In this document: positions 37,723 through 46,890 of the stretch, piece by piece
Numbering within the stretch: position 1 is the first letter of the stretch
How the letters are laid out: each line of letters begins with the position of its first letter
Assembly (NCBI RefSeq): GCF_946886895.1
Contig: NZ_CAMPJO010000008.1
Coordinates: forward strand, 124,001-188,000
Direction of reading: 5' to 3'
Length of the DNA stretch: 64,000 nucleotides
From: an uncultured Marinobacter sp.
Lineage (GTDB): Bacteria > Pseudomonadota > Gammaproteobacteria > Pseudomonadales > Oleiphilaceae
The notes under the pieces: generated by a model
What the model was told of the DNA's origin: nothing
What the model saw: only the letters and a program-made list of their open reading frames with translations
Database searches by the model: none
Position numbers and translations under genes: made by a program

Positions 37723-38655
37723 TTAGTGACCGTATACAGCCAGCTTGGTGTTGGTAACGGCCACGTTATCCATGGCAACGGAACCGATGGAGGTACCACC
37801 GATTTCGATCGCGCCGATGGACATGTCCATGTACACGTTGTTGACGTCGATGCGCAGAACGTCGGTCGCGGTGGAATCACCCAGGCCAGCACCTTTGTAC
37901 ACATCGAGATTCACGTTGGCGTACTTGCTCAGCTTGCCGTAAGCCAGCTGGCCAGTCGGGGTAGTCAGGTCGAAACCACCTTCTTCAGCTTCGGTACCAC
38001 CAGCAACGGTGTTTCCGTCGCCGTCGTAGTCAAAGTTGTCGCCAGCACCGGTCACAACCATGTCACGGATACCAATGCCCAGGAAGTCAACGTCAAAGTC
38101 CATGTCGTCGATGTCAAAGGCAACGGCCACGTTCAGGTGATCAGTGGCAGTGTCAACGCTCAGGTCCAGGGCGGCGAGGTCACCGTGCATGGACAGGTTG
38201 GAGATCAGCGTGGTGCTGTCACTGCCAGTACCGCCTGCCAGCAACTCCATTGAGCCTGCAGTCATACCCCAGTCGATGGGAACCGGTGCGCCAGTGGTCG
38301 GATCGGTTTGCAGGGAACCAACGTGGATGATGGCATCACCCTCGTCATTGATGTCGATATCGATCTTCAACTGATCCAACAGGGTATTGTCAGCCACGCC
38401 ATCACCGTCGTTATCAACGGCAGCATCAGCCACAACACCGGCACCACCCAGAACGATGTCGTTGACCGCGAAGGAGCCTTCGTCGGTGTACTTGAACTGG
38501 CCAATGCTGACCTTGGTTTCCAGCTCAATGGTGACACCGGCCTGACCGGTGACATTACCCATTGCACTGTCGTCCATGGCTTTCAGTTCAGCTTGTGCTG
38601 CGAAAGGTGCAGCGGCAACCGCGGTTGCAAGAGCAAGTTTCTTCAGGCCTTTCAT
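37723..38655 (-). CDS. DUF6160-like secreted protein with Asp-rich calcium-type motifs
   Basis: 310 residues. Signal peptide MKGLKKLALATAVAAAPFAAQA, then AELKAMDDSAMGNVTGQAGVTIELETKV, the usual start of DUF6160-type proteins of marine gammaproteobacteria and pseudomonads. The mature protein is strongly acidic, poor in Cys and Lys, and made of alternating short hydrophobic strands, as in beta-rich surface or outer-membrane proteins. DNDGDGVADN (about 81-90) and DYDGDGN (about 210) match calcium-binding D-x-D-G-D-G loops. TAAGGAGAT precedes the ATG, suggesting strong translation. Function unknown. Confidence 0.78.
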   Translation of the reverse strand: MKGLKKLALATAVAAAPFAAQAELKAMDDSAMGNVTGQAGVTIELETKVSIGQFKYTDEGSFAVNDIVLGGAGVVADAAVDNDGDGVADNTLLDQLKIDIDINDEGDAIIHVGSLQTDPTTGAPVPIDWGMTAGSMELLAGGTGSDSTTLISNLSMHGDLAALDLSVDTATDHLNVAVAFDIDDMDFDVDFLGIGIRDMVVTGAGDNFDYDGDGNTVAGGTEAEEGGFDLTTPTGQLAYGKLSKYANVNLDVYKGAGLGDSTATDVLRIDVNNVYMDMSIGAIEIGGTSIGSVAMDNVAVTNTKLAVYGH

Positions 38656-38709
38656 TCTTATCTCCTTATAAAACTCTACGTTGTTCTTATGCGAGTTTTT
38701 GATTTTGGG

Positions 38710-38730
38710 TGTGGAGTTCGTTGCTCCACA
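38710..38730 (-). repeat. 7-bp hairpin in the leader of the DUF6160-like gene
   Basis: TGTGGAG and CTCCACA with a 7-base loop, 55 bases before the start codon. It may be a leader hairpin or an operator. The rest of the 191-base gap 38656-38846 is AT-rich and probably holds the promoter, which I could not fix. Confidence 0.4.
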
Positions 38731-38846
38731 AATCCATTTAAGATTGTTTTACAGTCCGAGTCCGTGACTGCATTCACAAATCCTTACCCATCGTTAACAA
38801 CCTGAAACAAACGTGCTGCACATCTCAACTTCAAGGGTTAGCGGTC

Positions 38847-39461
38847 TTATGACGCTGCGCCAGGGGCATCCGCCTTGCTGTCATAGAACAGCTGGAACGG
38901 CTTATCCCGGGTGACCGACTGTGCGTATTTGACCGCCCCCTGCTCAATGACAAAAGGAACAATTTTGGTGGCCGAAATACCCAGCCGGTGCTCATGCTCC
39001 ACCACCAGGGCCCGCTGGGTGTTCTCTTCGGACAATTGCCCCGCGTAGAGAATGACGGCCGCATTGATCTTGCCCCGGCGGGCTATGGACTTCAGCGCCG
39101 CGCGAAACATCACTACCCGGATGGAGGCCGGGGCGCCCTCTGCGGCCTTGTCCAAGGTGAGTTCCTTCACGGTTACACCGTCATCCATCAACATCCAGGC
39201 GGCAGGCATGGCGCTGCCCTCGGCCGTCACCCTGGGGGCGTAATCTTCGGTCGCCTTGGCGGTCAGGTGTGTAAGCTGTTCCTTGGCAACAACCACGTAC
39301 TGGGCCATTTCTTCCGGGGTCAGCGTGCCATCCGAAATCACGCTGTTCTCAGGGATTTTAAGTTCCAACGTCTTCTCCTCCGCAGCAACGTGTCCGGAAA
39401 GGGACAGGACCATGCCCGCGAGAAAGACGGCACAAAGGTTTGAGCGAGGGCTGAACTTCAT
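38847..39461 (-). CDS. Exported protein of unknown function
   Basis: 204 residues from the ATG at 39461, chosen because a signal peptide follows at once (MKFSPRSNLCAVFLAGMVLSL, cleavage near V-A-A/E); a GTG 12 codons earlier lacks support. The mature part begins with acidic residues, then LKIPENSVISDGTLTPEEMAQYVVVAKEQLTHL, and later an alpha/beta stretch with VVMFRAALKSIARRGKINAAVILYAG. I do not recognise the family; an envelope or periplasmic role is all the signal peptide supports. It diverges from pabB. Confidence 0.7.
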   Translation of the reverse strand: MKFSPRSNLCAVFLAGMVLSLSGHVAAEEKTLELKIPENSVISDGTLTPEEMAQYVVVAKEQLTHLTAKATEDYAPRVTAEGSAMPAAWMLMDDGVTVKELTLDKAAEGAPASIRVVMFRAALKSIARRGKINAAVILYAGQLSEENTQRALVVEHEHRLGISATKIVPFVIEQGAVKYAQSVTRDKPFQLFYDSKADAPGAAS

Positions 39462-39646
39462 GGTGTTTGTTCCCGTTTTATTGTGATTGATGTCCACGCA
39501 GCCGGCGCATCTCGGTTAGAATAATGCTCCGGATTCAGTGCGGCCGGCCTTTAAAACTCCAAGGGGTATTAGATCAGCGGCCTTCCGGAACCGACAATGC
39601 CGTTTTTGTGGCGTGGGTATCATTCTTTCAATTTTCCGGGGGTAAT

Positions 39647-40990
39647 TTGAGCCGGTCCGTCTCCAGGGAAACCTACGAACGCCTGCTGCACCACGCCAGT
39701 AGCGAGCCCGACTTCGCCTATATCGGCAGCGTCGGGCCGGGCGCCGGGCGCGGCCACTGCAGCGGGTTCTCGGCTTGCGCCCTCGTCCAAAAGCGCATTA
39801 CCCCACCTCCGGGGCAGGTCCTGGACACCGACGCGCTGGCCGACGACATGGAAGCTCTGGTTGGCCGGTACCGGGTGGATGCGAACGCCGGGGGCGGTTT
39901 TCTGACTGGCGGCTGGCTCGGGGTGCTGAGCTACGAACTGGGCTATGTCCGGGAGCGGCGCCTGGTGGCCCGGTGCCCGGCCGTGCCGGCCCCGCTGTGC
40001 TCGGCGGGCTTTTACCTCTGGGCGGCCAGCCATAACCGGCAGACAGACACCTATACGCTCTGGATTCACCCTGAGTGCCCGAACACCATCACGGAGCGCC
40101 TGGACCGCTGGATGGCAACCAGTACACGAAACGTGTCGCCGACCTGGCAAATGACCGGCCCGTTTTTACCACGACAGTCGGCAGACGCCTTCCGGCAAGC
40201 CGTGCAATCGGTGCGCCGCTACATTGAAGCCGGAGACTGCTATCAGGCCAACCTTTCCCAGGAGTTTACCGGCCGCTATCGCGGGGACCCCTGGTGCGCG
40301 TTTCAGGCACTTGCCCGGGCCAACCCGACACCCTACAGCGCGTTTATCCGGAGCGGTGATTACTCGGTGCTGTCGGTGTCACCCGAGCGTTTCCTGGAAA
40401 TTACCGGCACCACCGTCAGTACCAGCCCGATCAAGGGCACGCGCCCCAGGGGCAACACCCCACAGCAGGACGCCGCCTACGCAGCTGAACTGCAGGCGTC
40501 GGAAAAGGACCGGGCGGAAAACCTGATGATCGTGGACCTGCTGAGAAATGACCTGAGCCTGAATGCCCGAACAGGCACGGTTAAAGTCGACCAGCTGTTT
40601 GCCCTCGAATCCTACGCCAACGTCCATCACCTGGTGAGTCATATCCAGGCGCAGCTCGCACCCGGCGTCACCCCCATGAAAGCGCTGTTCGATGCCTTCC
40701 CCGGGGGCTCTATCACCGGCGCCCCGAAAATCCGGGCCATGGAAATCATCCGTGAGCTCGAGCCGCACTGGCGCGGCCCCTACTGCGGGTCCGTATTCTA
40801 TCGCGGGCTCGACGGCACCCTAGACAGCAATATTGCCATTCGCACCATGCTTTGTGACGGTCAAGGCACCATACGTTGCTGGGGCGGCGGCGGTATCGTT
40901 GCGGATTCGGACCCTGAGGCGGAGTATCAGGAGACTCTGGCGAAGGTGGGGACGCTGATGCGGTTTCTGGAGGAACTGGTGGTCGAATGA
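39647..40990 (+). CDS. pabB: Aminodeoxychorismate synthase component I
   Basis: 447 residues from the TTG at 39647 (GGGGGT upstream), close to the 453 of E. coli PabB. The frame is open to 39524, but the extra 41 residues resemble no PabB. The enzyme converts chorismate with ammonia from PabA into aminodeoxychorismate for folate. The lysine in PIKGTRPRG distinguishes PabB from TrpE (which has Ala); DCYQANLSQ, LRNDL, FPGGSITGAPK and YCGSVFY are the chorismate-site motifs. pabB-thrH-cysH gene order matches Pseudomonas. Confidence 0.93.
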   Translation: MSRSVSRETYERLLHHASSEPDFAYIGSVGPGAGRGHCSGFSACALVQKRITPPPGQVLDTDALADDMEALVGRYRVDANAGGGFLTGGWLGVLSYELGYVRERRLVARCPAVPAPLCSAGFYLWAASHNRQTDTYTLWIHPECPNTITERLDRWMATSTRNVSPTWQMTGPFLPRQSADAFRQAVQSVRRYIEAGDCYQANLSQEFTGRYRGDPWCAFQALARANPTPYSAFIRSGDYSVLSVSPERFLEITGTTVSTSPIKGTRPRGNTPQQDAAYAAELQASEKDRAENLMIVDLLRNDLSLNARTGTVKVDQLFALESYANVHHLVSHIQAQLAPGVTPMKALFDAFPGGSITGAPKIRAMEIIRELEPHWRGPYCGSVFYRGLDGTLDSNIAIRTMLCDGQGTIRCWGGGGIVADSDPEAEYQETLAKVGTLMRFLEELVVE

Positions 40991-40994
40991 AGAA

Positions 40995-41023
40995 GGGGCC
41001 AGATGAAAATTTCATCTGGCCCC
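40995..41023. terminator. Palindromic hairpin between convergent pabB and thrH
   Basis: GGGGCCAGATGAAA is followed after one base by TTTCATCTGGCCCC, a perfect 14-bp stem. The convergent position fits a two-way terminator, but a T-run is short on either side. Confidence 0.65.
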
Positions 41024-41035
41024 GTTGTCGCCTGC

Positions 41036-41650
41036 TCAACCGTTATGGGTGCTGCTCGCCCTGAGAAACTCCCGCTTCAATTCATCGAAGGTGTGGACCG
41101 CCGGAAACTCCGGGAACTCGTCAATCACGTTCTGAGGTGCGTGAAACAGAATGCCCGCTTCTGCCTGCGACAGCATGGTGGTGTCGTTGTAGGAATCGCC
41201 GGCCGCAATCACCCGGTAATTCAGCAACTGGAAGGCGCGAACGGACTGGCGTTTCGGATCCCGCTGACGCAACAGGTAGTCGGTGATCTGGCCATCGTCG
41301 GCGACTTCCAGCTTGTGGCACAACAGCGCCGGGTAGCCCAGTTTTTTCATCAGGGGCATGGCAAACTCGTAGAAAGTGTCCGACAGAATGACGACCTGAA
41401 ATCGCTCCCGCAACCAGTCCAGGAACTCCCGGGCGCCCGGCAGCGGATCCAGTTCACCGATCACCTCCTGGATCTGTGGCAAACCGTAGCCATGCTGGTC
41501 CAGCAGCTTCAGGCGCTGCTTCATCAGCACATCGTAATCCGGAATATCGCGAGTGGTCGCCTTGAGCTCCTCAATCCCGGTTTTTTCCGCAAACGCGATC
41601 CAGATTTCCGGGATCAGTACTCCTTCAAGGTCAAGGCATGCCAGTTCCAC
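41036..41650 (-). CDS. thrH: Phosphoserine phosphatase / homoserine phosphotransferase ThrH
   Basis: 204 residues from the GTG at 41650 (AGGAG six bases upstream), giving VELACLDLEGVLIPEIW as in Pseudomonas aeruginosa ThrH; the frame is open to 41752. HAD-fold enzyme that dephosphorylates phosphoserine and can pass the phosphate to homoserine. Here the first HAD motif is DLEGV instead of DxDxT, the known ThrH variation; KKLGYPALLCHKLE and GDSYNDTTM are the later motifs. Confidence 0.95.
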   Translation of the reverse strand: MELACLDLEGVLIPEIWIAFAEKTGIEELKATTRDIPDYDVLMKQRLKLLDQHGYGLPQIQEVIGELDPLPGAREFLDWLRERFQVVILSDTFYEFAMPLMKKLGYPALLCHKLEVADDGQITDYLLRQRDPKRQSVRAFQLLNYRVIAAGDSYNDTTMLSQAEAGILFHAPQNVIDEFPEFPAVHTFDELKREFLRASSTHNG

Positions 41651-41797
41651 AGTGGTCTCCTGATTTGATCGGTCAAAGGTGGTCCGGAGCATCGCCCCGG
41701 TCACGAACAGAGGCGTATGATAAGAAAAACGGCGCGGAATTGCATCGGGCATTGCGTCGTGGGTACCGCATCACCTGGCTATAACCATATAGATTGT

Positions 41798-41814
41798 CAT
41801 TCCTTCAGGGAATG
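41798..41814. promoter_or_regulatory. Inverted repeat in the thrH-cysH gap, possible cysH operator
   Basis: CATTCC and GGAATG spaced by five bases, 52 bases before the cysH start. CysB is encoded next door and activates sulfur genes, but CysB sites are poorly defined, so the link is a guess from position only. Confidence 0.3.
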
Positions 41815-41865
41815 AAGCATTTAATGGTAGCCTTTCCATACATTTGGATCAGGTGTTAACGCTTC

Positions 41866-42594
41866 ATGACTGATATCAACCAGCTCCGGGACGAACTGGA
41901 CGGCCAGAGCCCCCGGGCCATCCTCAAGGCCGCCCTCAAGCAGTACAACAACATTGCCATTTCCTTCAGTGGCGCGGAAGACGTGGTGCTGATCGAGATG
42001 GCACACAAACTCACGGATAACCTGCAGGTATTTACCCTCGATACCGGGCGCCTGCATCCGGAAACCTACGAATTCATCGAACGTGTGCGCAAACACTACG
42101 GCATCAACATCGAGATTCTGTGCCCTGATACCGAAGAACTTCAGGACCTGGTTAACCGCAAGGGCCTGTTCAGCTTCTATGAAGACGGCCACTCCGAGTG
42201 CTGTGGCATCCGGAAAGTGAATCCCCTGAAAAAGAAGCTGGCAACCGTGGATGCCTGGATTACCGGCCAGCGTAAGGACCAGAGCCCGGGCACCCGGAAT
42301 GAGGTGCCCGTGGTGCAGGAAGACACGGCGTTTTCAACCAATGAAAAAACACTGATCAAATTCAACCCCCTGGCGAACTGGACTTCAAAAGAAGTCTGGG
42401 ACTACATCCGCATGTCGGAAGCGCCGTACAACGAGTTGCACGAGAAAGGCTTTGTCAGCATCGGCTGTCAGCCATGCACCCGGCCAGTGCTGCCCGGTCA
42501 GCATGAGCGGGAAGGCCGCTGGTGGTGGGAAGAGGCAACCCAGAAGGAGTGCGGGTTGCACGCCGGCAACCTGATTGCCCGGGATAAACCGTAA
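41866..42594 (+). CDS. cysH: Assimilatory adenylylsulfate (APS) reductase
   Basis: 242 residues. It reduces activated sulfate to sulfite. The PP-loop motif is [10 protein letters not shown], the substrate arginine region is GIRKVNPL and [12 protein letters not shown], and the C-terminal catalytic Cys is in ECGLH. The paired cysteines ECCGIRKV and GCQPCTRPV are the [4Fe-4S] ligands that mark the APS-reducing type of pseudomonads and plants rather than the PAPS type of E. coli. It converges on cysB across 41 bases. Confidence 0.95.
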   Translation: MTDINQLRDELDGQSPRAILKAALKQYNNIAISFSGAEDVVLIEMAHKLTDNLQVFTLDTGRLHPETYEFIERVRKHYGINIEILCPDTEELQDLVNRKGLFSFYEDGHSECCGIRKVNPLKKKLATVDAWITGQRKDQSPGTRNEVPVVQEDTAFSTNEKTLIKFNPLANWTSKEVWDYIRMSEAPYNELHEKGFVSIGCQPCTRPVLPGQHEREGRWWWEEATQKECGLHAGNLIARDKP

Positions 42595-42635
42595 CCCCGG
42601 ACAACAATTTTGCCCGCTTGCGAGCGCTTCACCGG

Positions 42636-43661
<1,026 letters not shown>

Positions 43662-43732
43662 TCACGTGTGCTTGACTTGAGAGCCCCAAGAATACGCATA
43701 AAAATGCCAGTTTTCATTCGTTTTCAGTATAG

Positions 43733-43745
43733 CTAGCCCTGCTAG
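43733..43745. promoter_or_regulatory. Short palindrome upstream of cysB
   Basis: CTAGC-CCT-GCTAG, 119 bases before the cysB start in the 279-base gap with the LuxR gene. It may be an operator for either gene. The rest of the gap shows no ORF with support. Confidence 0.3.
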
Positions 43746-43892
43746 TTCAGTTTAGACCAAAATTGCATTTCCGCAGCCCCGAACCTGCGCTTTTGTTCCT
43801 TGGGGTCTTGACTTGTCTGTGCCAAAGCACACAATCCGGTATCGACACGCTTTCCGCTACCGACACTTTGCGCTACCGCGATTCAGGGACCC

Positions 43893-46634
43893 ATGCTGCT
43901 GACCACCAAGTTTCTCCGGCCGACCTCCGATCCGCGCGCCGTGCGTCGGGACCGGTTGAGCTCGCTGTTGGAACCGGACAGCCCCAAGCGCCTGAACCTG
44001 CTGATTGCACCGGCCGGTTTTGGCAAAACCACCCTGGTCAGCCAATGGTGCGCCCGTAACACCCTGCCCACGGCCTGGCTGTCCCTTGATGAACACGACG
44101 ATGAGCCCCGGCGTTTCTGGCGCTACATCGCCGGCGCGTTTGAACACGCCGGCCTCGCGGGGCTCGACGAATGCGTCAGACAACTCAGCAATCACACTGG
44201 CGATGATCTCAGCGGCGCAATCACCGCACTCATTAATCTTTTGTCAGCGGATGCCAGCCCCTGGGCGCTGATACTGGACGACTACCATGTGATCGCCAAT
44301 AGCCAGATCCACCGTCAGGTCGGCTATTTCCTGGACTACCTGCCGCCGGATATCACCGTCACCCTCGCCTCACGCACCGAGCCGCCGCTGCCACTGTCAC
44401 GCTGGCGAGTCCGGCGCTGGGTGCAGGATGTACACCCGGGCCTGCTGGCGTTTTCCGAGGAAGAGTGTCGCCAGTTCTTTCACACCACCATGGGCATGAA
44501 CCTTTCGGAGGAGGACATTCGCGCGCTGTGTCGGCGGACCGAAGGCTGGGTCGCGGCCATGCAGTTGTCAGCGCTGTCGTCGCCCCGTTCCGGTTCGGGG
44601 CGCCACACCGGCACCGCGCCGGTAAAGCTGGATGTGGATGAGCGCCAGATCAGCGATTACGTGTTGACCGAAGTGCTGGAACAGCAGCCCGAAGACATCC
44701 GCCGGTTCCTGCTGGACACCGCCTGTTGCCCACGCCTGAGCGCTTCCCTTTGTGACAGCATCCGTGGGCGTTCCGACAGCCAGGACACCCTGGAGCAACT
44801 ACTGTCACAAAACCTGTTCCTGATTCCCCTGGACACCCGCAATGAATGGTTCCGTTATCACGACCTGTTCCGGGATGCCCTGCTTCAGCGCCTGCAGCAA
44901 AGCGATCCGGAACGGGCCAGCCAGCTCTGGCAACGGACCGTTGCCTGGCTGCTGCAACATGGGCAGGTTCAGGAGGCCATCGCCGAGGTGGTGCGCCACA
45001 AGGACTGGCACTGGCTGGCACAGGTACTGGCCGAGCACGGCAACAACCTGATACATGGCGGCTATCACTTGCCCGTCCTGGACTGGCTCGATGCGCTGCC
45101 AGGTGCCATGGTCACCGGCAGCGTCCAACTGCAGATGCTCCGTATCTGGGGGCTGTTTTTTGCCAATCGCCTGGACAATCTCGGGCTGTTACTGGCGGAA
45201 CTGGAGGATTTGCTGGACCAGCGCGTTGCCGACTCACACCCGGATGCCGAAGGCGCCCTGGGATTGCAAAGCGAAATCTCGCTGATCCGTTCCTACCTCG
45301 CCCGTTCCCGCAGCGATGAGAAAAGCGCCAGCGACCTGACCCGCCAGGTTCTGGAGGACATCGACCACACCCGCATCCCCCTGAAATCCGTCACCTATTA
45401 CGGGCTCGGGCTGGACTGCTACGGCACCGGTGATCTGGCCGGAGCGCAGGATGCCCTCAACTCGGCGGTTCACTATGGCCAGGTAGAGCGAAAACCCACC
45501 ACAGTGCTATCCAGCGGCGGGCTTCTGGCATGGATTCAGTATAACCGTGGGGATATTGATCAGGCGCTGGATACCTGCACGGCTATCCGGCACTGGGTGG
45601 ATCAACACTACGCTGATCCAAGCCAGCCCCGGCTGATCTCCTGCTGGCAGAACAGCGCACTGACGGAAATCTACCGGGAGCGAAACGACACCCAACAGGC
45701 CGCCATTCACCTGGCGCCCCTGCTGGAACATGTCGACCGGGGCACGGAACCCGGTCAGCATGTGATCATCCAGTACGTCCGGGGGCACCTGGCGTTCAGT
45801 GAAGGCCGTATCGACGAAGCCATCGACGTGCTTGAGGATGCCATCCAGGTCGGCCGTAAGCGCCGCGACCAGATTGTCTTCGAACCGCCGGCCAGCGCCG
45901 CCCTGCTCGCCCGCTGCTTTTTGGCCCGGAAAGACGCCGACAAGGCCCTGGCCTGCCTGGAGGCGGTCCGCCAGACCGGGTTCACCAACCCCCTCAACCG
46001 GGAGCAACACCAGATCAGCCTTGCCCGCGTGCGGGTTGCGCAGAACCAACCCGATCAGGCCCGGGCCATTCTGGATGCCCTGATACCGGGCGCCGAAACC
46101 AATGGGCACAACCGGCACCTGGTGGAAATTCTGCTGGTGTATGGCGAGGCCCTGTCGCTTCAGGGTGATCACACCGGCGCCCGGGACACCCTCAGCCGGG
46201 CACTGGCACTGGCGGCGGAGGCCGGCTTCATGAGGCTGTTTGCGGAAGAAAACCCACGCTTGCGGGCATTATTGCTGGCCACGCCGGCACTGCAAGCACC
46301 GGGGGCGTGGGCCCGGGACGTCAGACAGATGGTTCACGATGGCGGCCCCGCCGGTCCCGGGCCGGCGGGGCAACCCCCCTTGGTAACCCGCCCACCGGCG
46401 CCCGCAGCAGCCGGGCAGCCAGGATTGGCTGAACCGCTAAGCCACCGGGAAATGGAAGTGCTCACACTGATTCATGAAGGGCACGCCAACAAGGACATCG
46501 CTGCACGAATGCACGTGGCCCCGGCAACCGTGAAAGCACATATCCGCAACCTTTACGGAAAGCTGGGGGTTGGCCGGCGCACCGAGGCCCTGGCCCGGGC
46601 CCGGGAACTGGGTCTGCTGGGGTCTCAGGCGTAA
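43893..46634 (+). CDS. MalT/AlkS-type LuxR-family regulator (STAND ATPase)
   Basis: 913 residues, the typical size of large ATP-binding LuxR (LAL) regulators. The N-terminal NTPase has Walker A APAGFGKTT near 39-47 and Walker B WALILDDYH near 125-133; a winged-helix part and a long TPR-like superhelix (about 340-790) follow; a Pro/Gly/Ala-rich linker (about 810-850) leads to the C-terminal LuxR helix-turn-helix LSHREMEVLTLIHEGHANKD (850-913). Such proteins bind a small ligand and ATP to activate a catabolic operon; the ligand is not evident. A LuxR gene of this type near cysB and pabB also occurs in Pseudomonas. Confidence 0.9.
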   Translation: MLLTTKFLRPTSDPRAVRRDRLSSLLEPDSPKRLNLLIAPAGFGKTTLVSQWCARNTLPTAWLSLDEHDDEPRRFWRYIAGAFEHAGLAGLDECVRQLSNHTGDDLSGAITALINLLSADASPWALILDDYHVIANSQIHRQVGYFLDYLPPDITVTLASRTEPPLPLSRWRVRRWVQDVHPGLLAFSEEECRQFFHTTMGMNLSEEDIRALCRRTEGWVAAMQLSALSSPRSGSGRHTGTAPVKLDVDERQISDYVLTEVLEQQPEDIRRFLLDTACCPRLSASLCDSIRGRSDSQDTLEQLLSQNLFLIPLDTRNEWFRYHDLFRDALLQRLQQSDPERASQLWQRTVAWLLQHGQVQEAIAEVVRHKDWHWLAQVLAEHGNNLIHGGYHLPVLDWLDALPGAMVTGSVQLQMLRIWGLFFANRLDNLGLLLAELEDLLDQRVADSHPDAEGALGLQSEISLIRSYLARSRSDEKSASDLTRQVLEDIDHTRIPLKSVTYYGLGLDCYGTGDLAGAQDALNSAVHYGQVERKPTTVLSSGGLLAWIQYNRGDIDQALDTCTAIRHWVDQHYADPSQPRLISCWQNSALTEIYRERNDTQQAAIHLAPLLEHVDRGTEPGQHVIIQYVRGHLAFSEGRIDEAIDVLEDAIQVGRKRRDQIVFEPPASAALLARCFLARKDADKALACLEAVRQTGFTNPLNREQHQISLARVRVAQNQPDQARAILDALIPGAETNGHNRHLVEILLVYGEALSLQGDHTGARDTLSRALALAAEAGFMRLFAEENPRLRALLLATPALQAPGAWARDVRQMVHDGGPAGPGPAGQPPLVTRPPAPAAAGQPGLAEPLSHREMEVLTLIHEGHANKDIAARMHVAPATVKAHIRNLYGKLGVGRRTEALARARELGLLGSQA

Positions 46635-46640
46635 CCATTC

Positions 46641-46656
46641 TGTGACACACGTCACA
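46641..46656 (+). promoter_or_regulatory. Perfect CRP/Vfr-type palindrome
   Basis: TGTGA-CACACG-TCACA, both half-sites exact. It begins 7 bases after the LuxR stop and lies about 80 bases before a -10 box, an upstream spacing compatible with CRP-type activation. It is not near the start of any protein gene on the plus strand. Confidence 0.75.
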
Positions 46657-46720
46657 TTTCGGGAATGCTTTTTTCCGGCACTACGCCCTTTGGACGATCC
46701 GTTTACGCCCCCTGCTCCCC

Positions 46721-46726
46721 TATGAT
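46721..46726 (+). promoter_or_regulatory. -10 box of candidate small RNA
   Basis: TATGAT with no recognisable -35 at 16-18 bases (ATCCGT/TCCGTT/CCGTTT), as often seen at activator-dependent promoters. Predicted start near 46732. Confidence 0.4.
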
Positions 46727-46731
46727 GGATT

Positions 46732-46867
46732 CAACGGTGAGGCAAACCCTCATCCCGAATTCTGAAACTTCAGGCCTTCAGATTTCTTGTTCCGCGTTGT
46801 TTCGACGCCCCGGGTTCGATAAGAACCCCTTTGATGAGAGCCATCCCCCGGGACTGGCTCTTTTTTT
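46732..46867 (+). ncRNA. Candidate small RNA between luxR and dinG
   Basis: About 136 bases with no supported ORF, framed by a perfect CRP-type site and -10 box upstream and a strong terminator at its end. Three small hairpins precede the terminator: TGAGG/CCTCA (46738-46752), TCTGAA/TTCAGA (46761-46782) and GGGTTC/GAACCC (46812-46828). The U-rich segment between them (ATTTCTTGTTCC) could be a target-pairing or Hfq-type region. I do not recognise a known family. The alternative is a long 3' untranslated region of the LuxR gene. Confidence 0.5.
46836..46867 (+). terminator. Strong Rho-independent terminator
   Basis: GAGCCA pairs with TGGCTC, continued by CCC/GGG after a mismatch, and followed by seven T. 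It points away from the LuxR gene and toward the end of dinG, so it serves plus-strand transcription. Confidence 0.9.
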
Positions 46868-46890
46868 ATGCCTCAGCGATTTTGACGGTC

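Noticed and set aside
46811..46829. GGTTCGATA similar to a tRNA T-arm
   Set aside because: The stem is 6 bp with a 5-base loop and there is no acceptor stem or anticodon arm around it, so it is not a tRNA.
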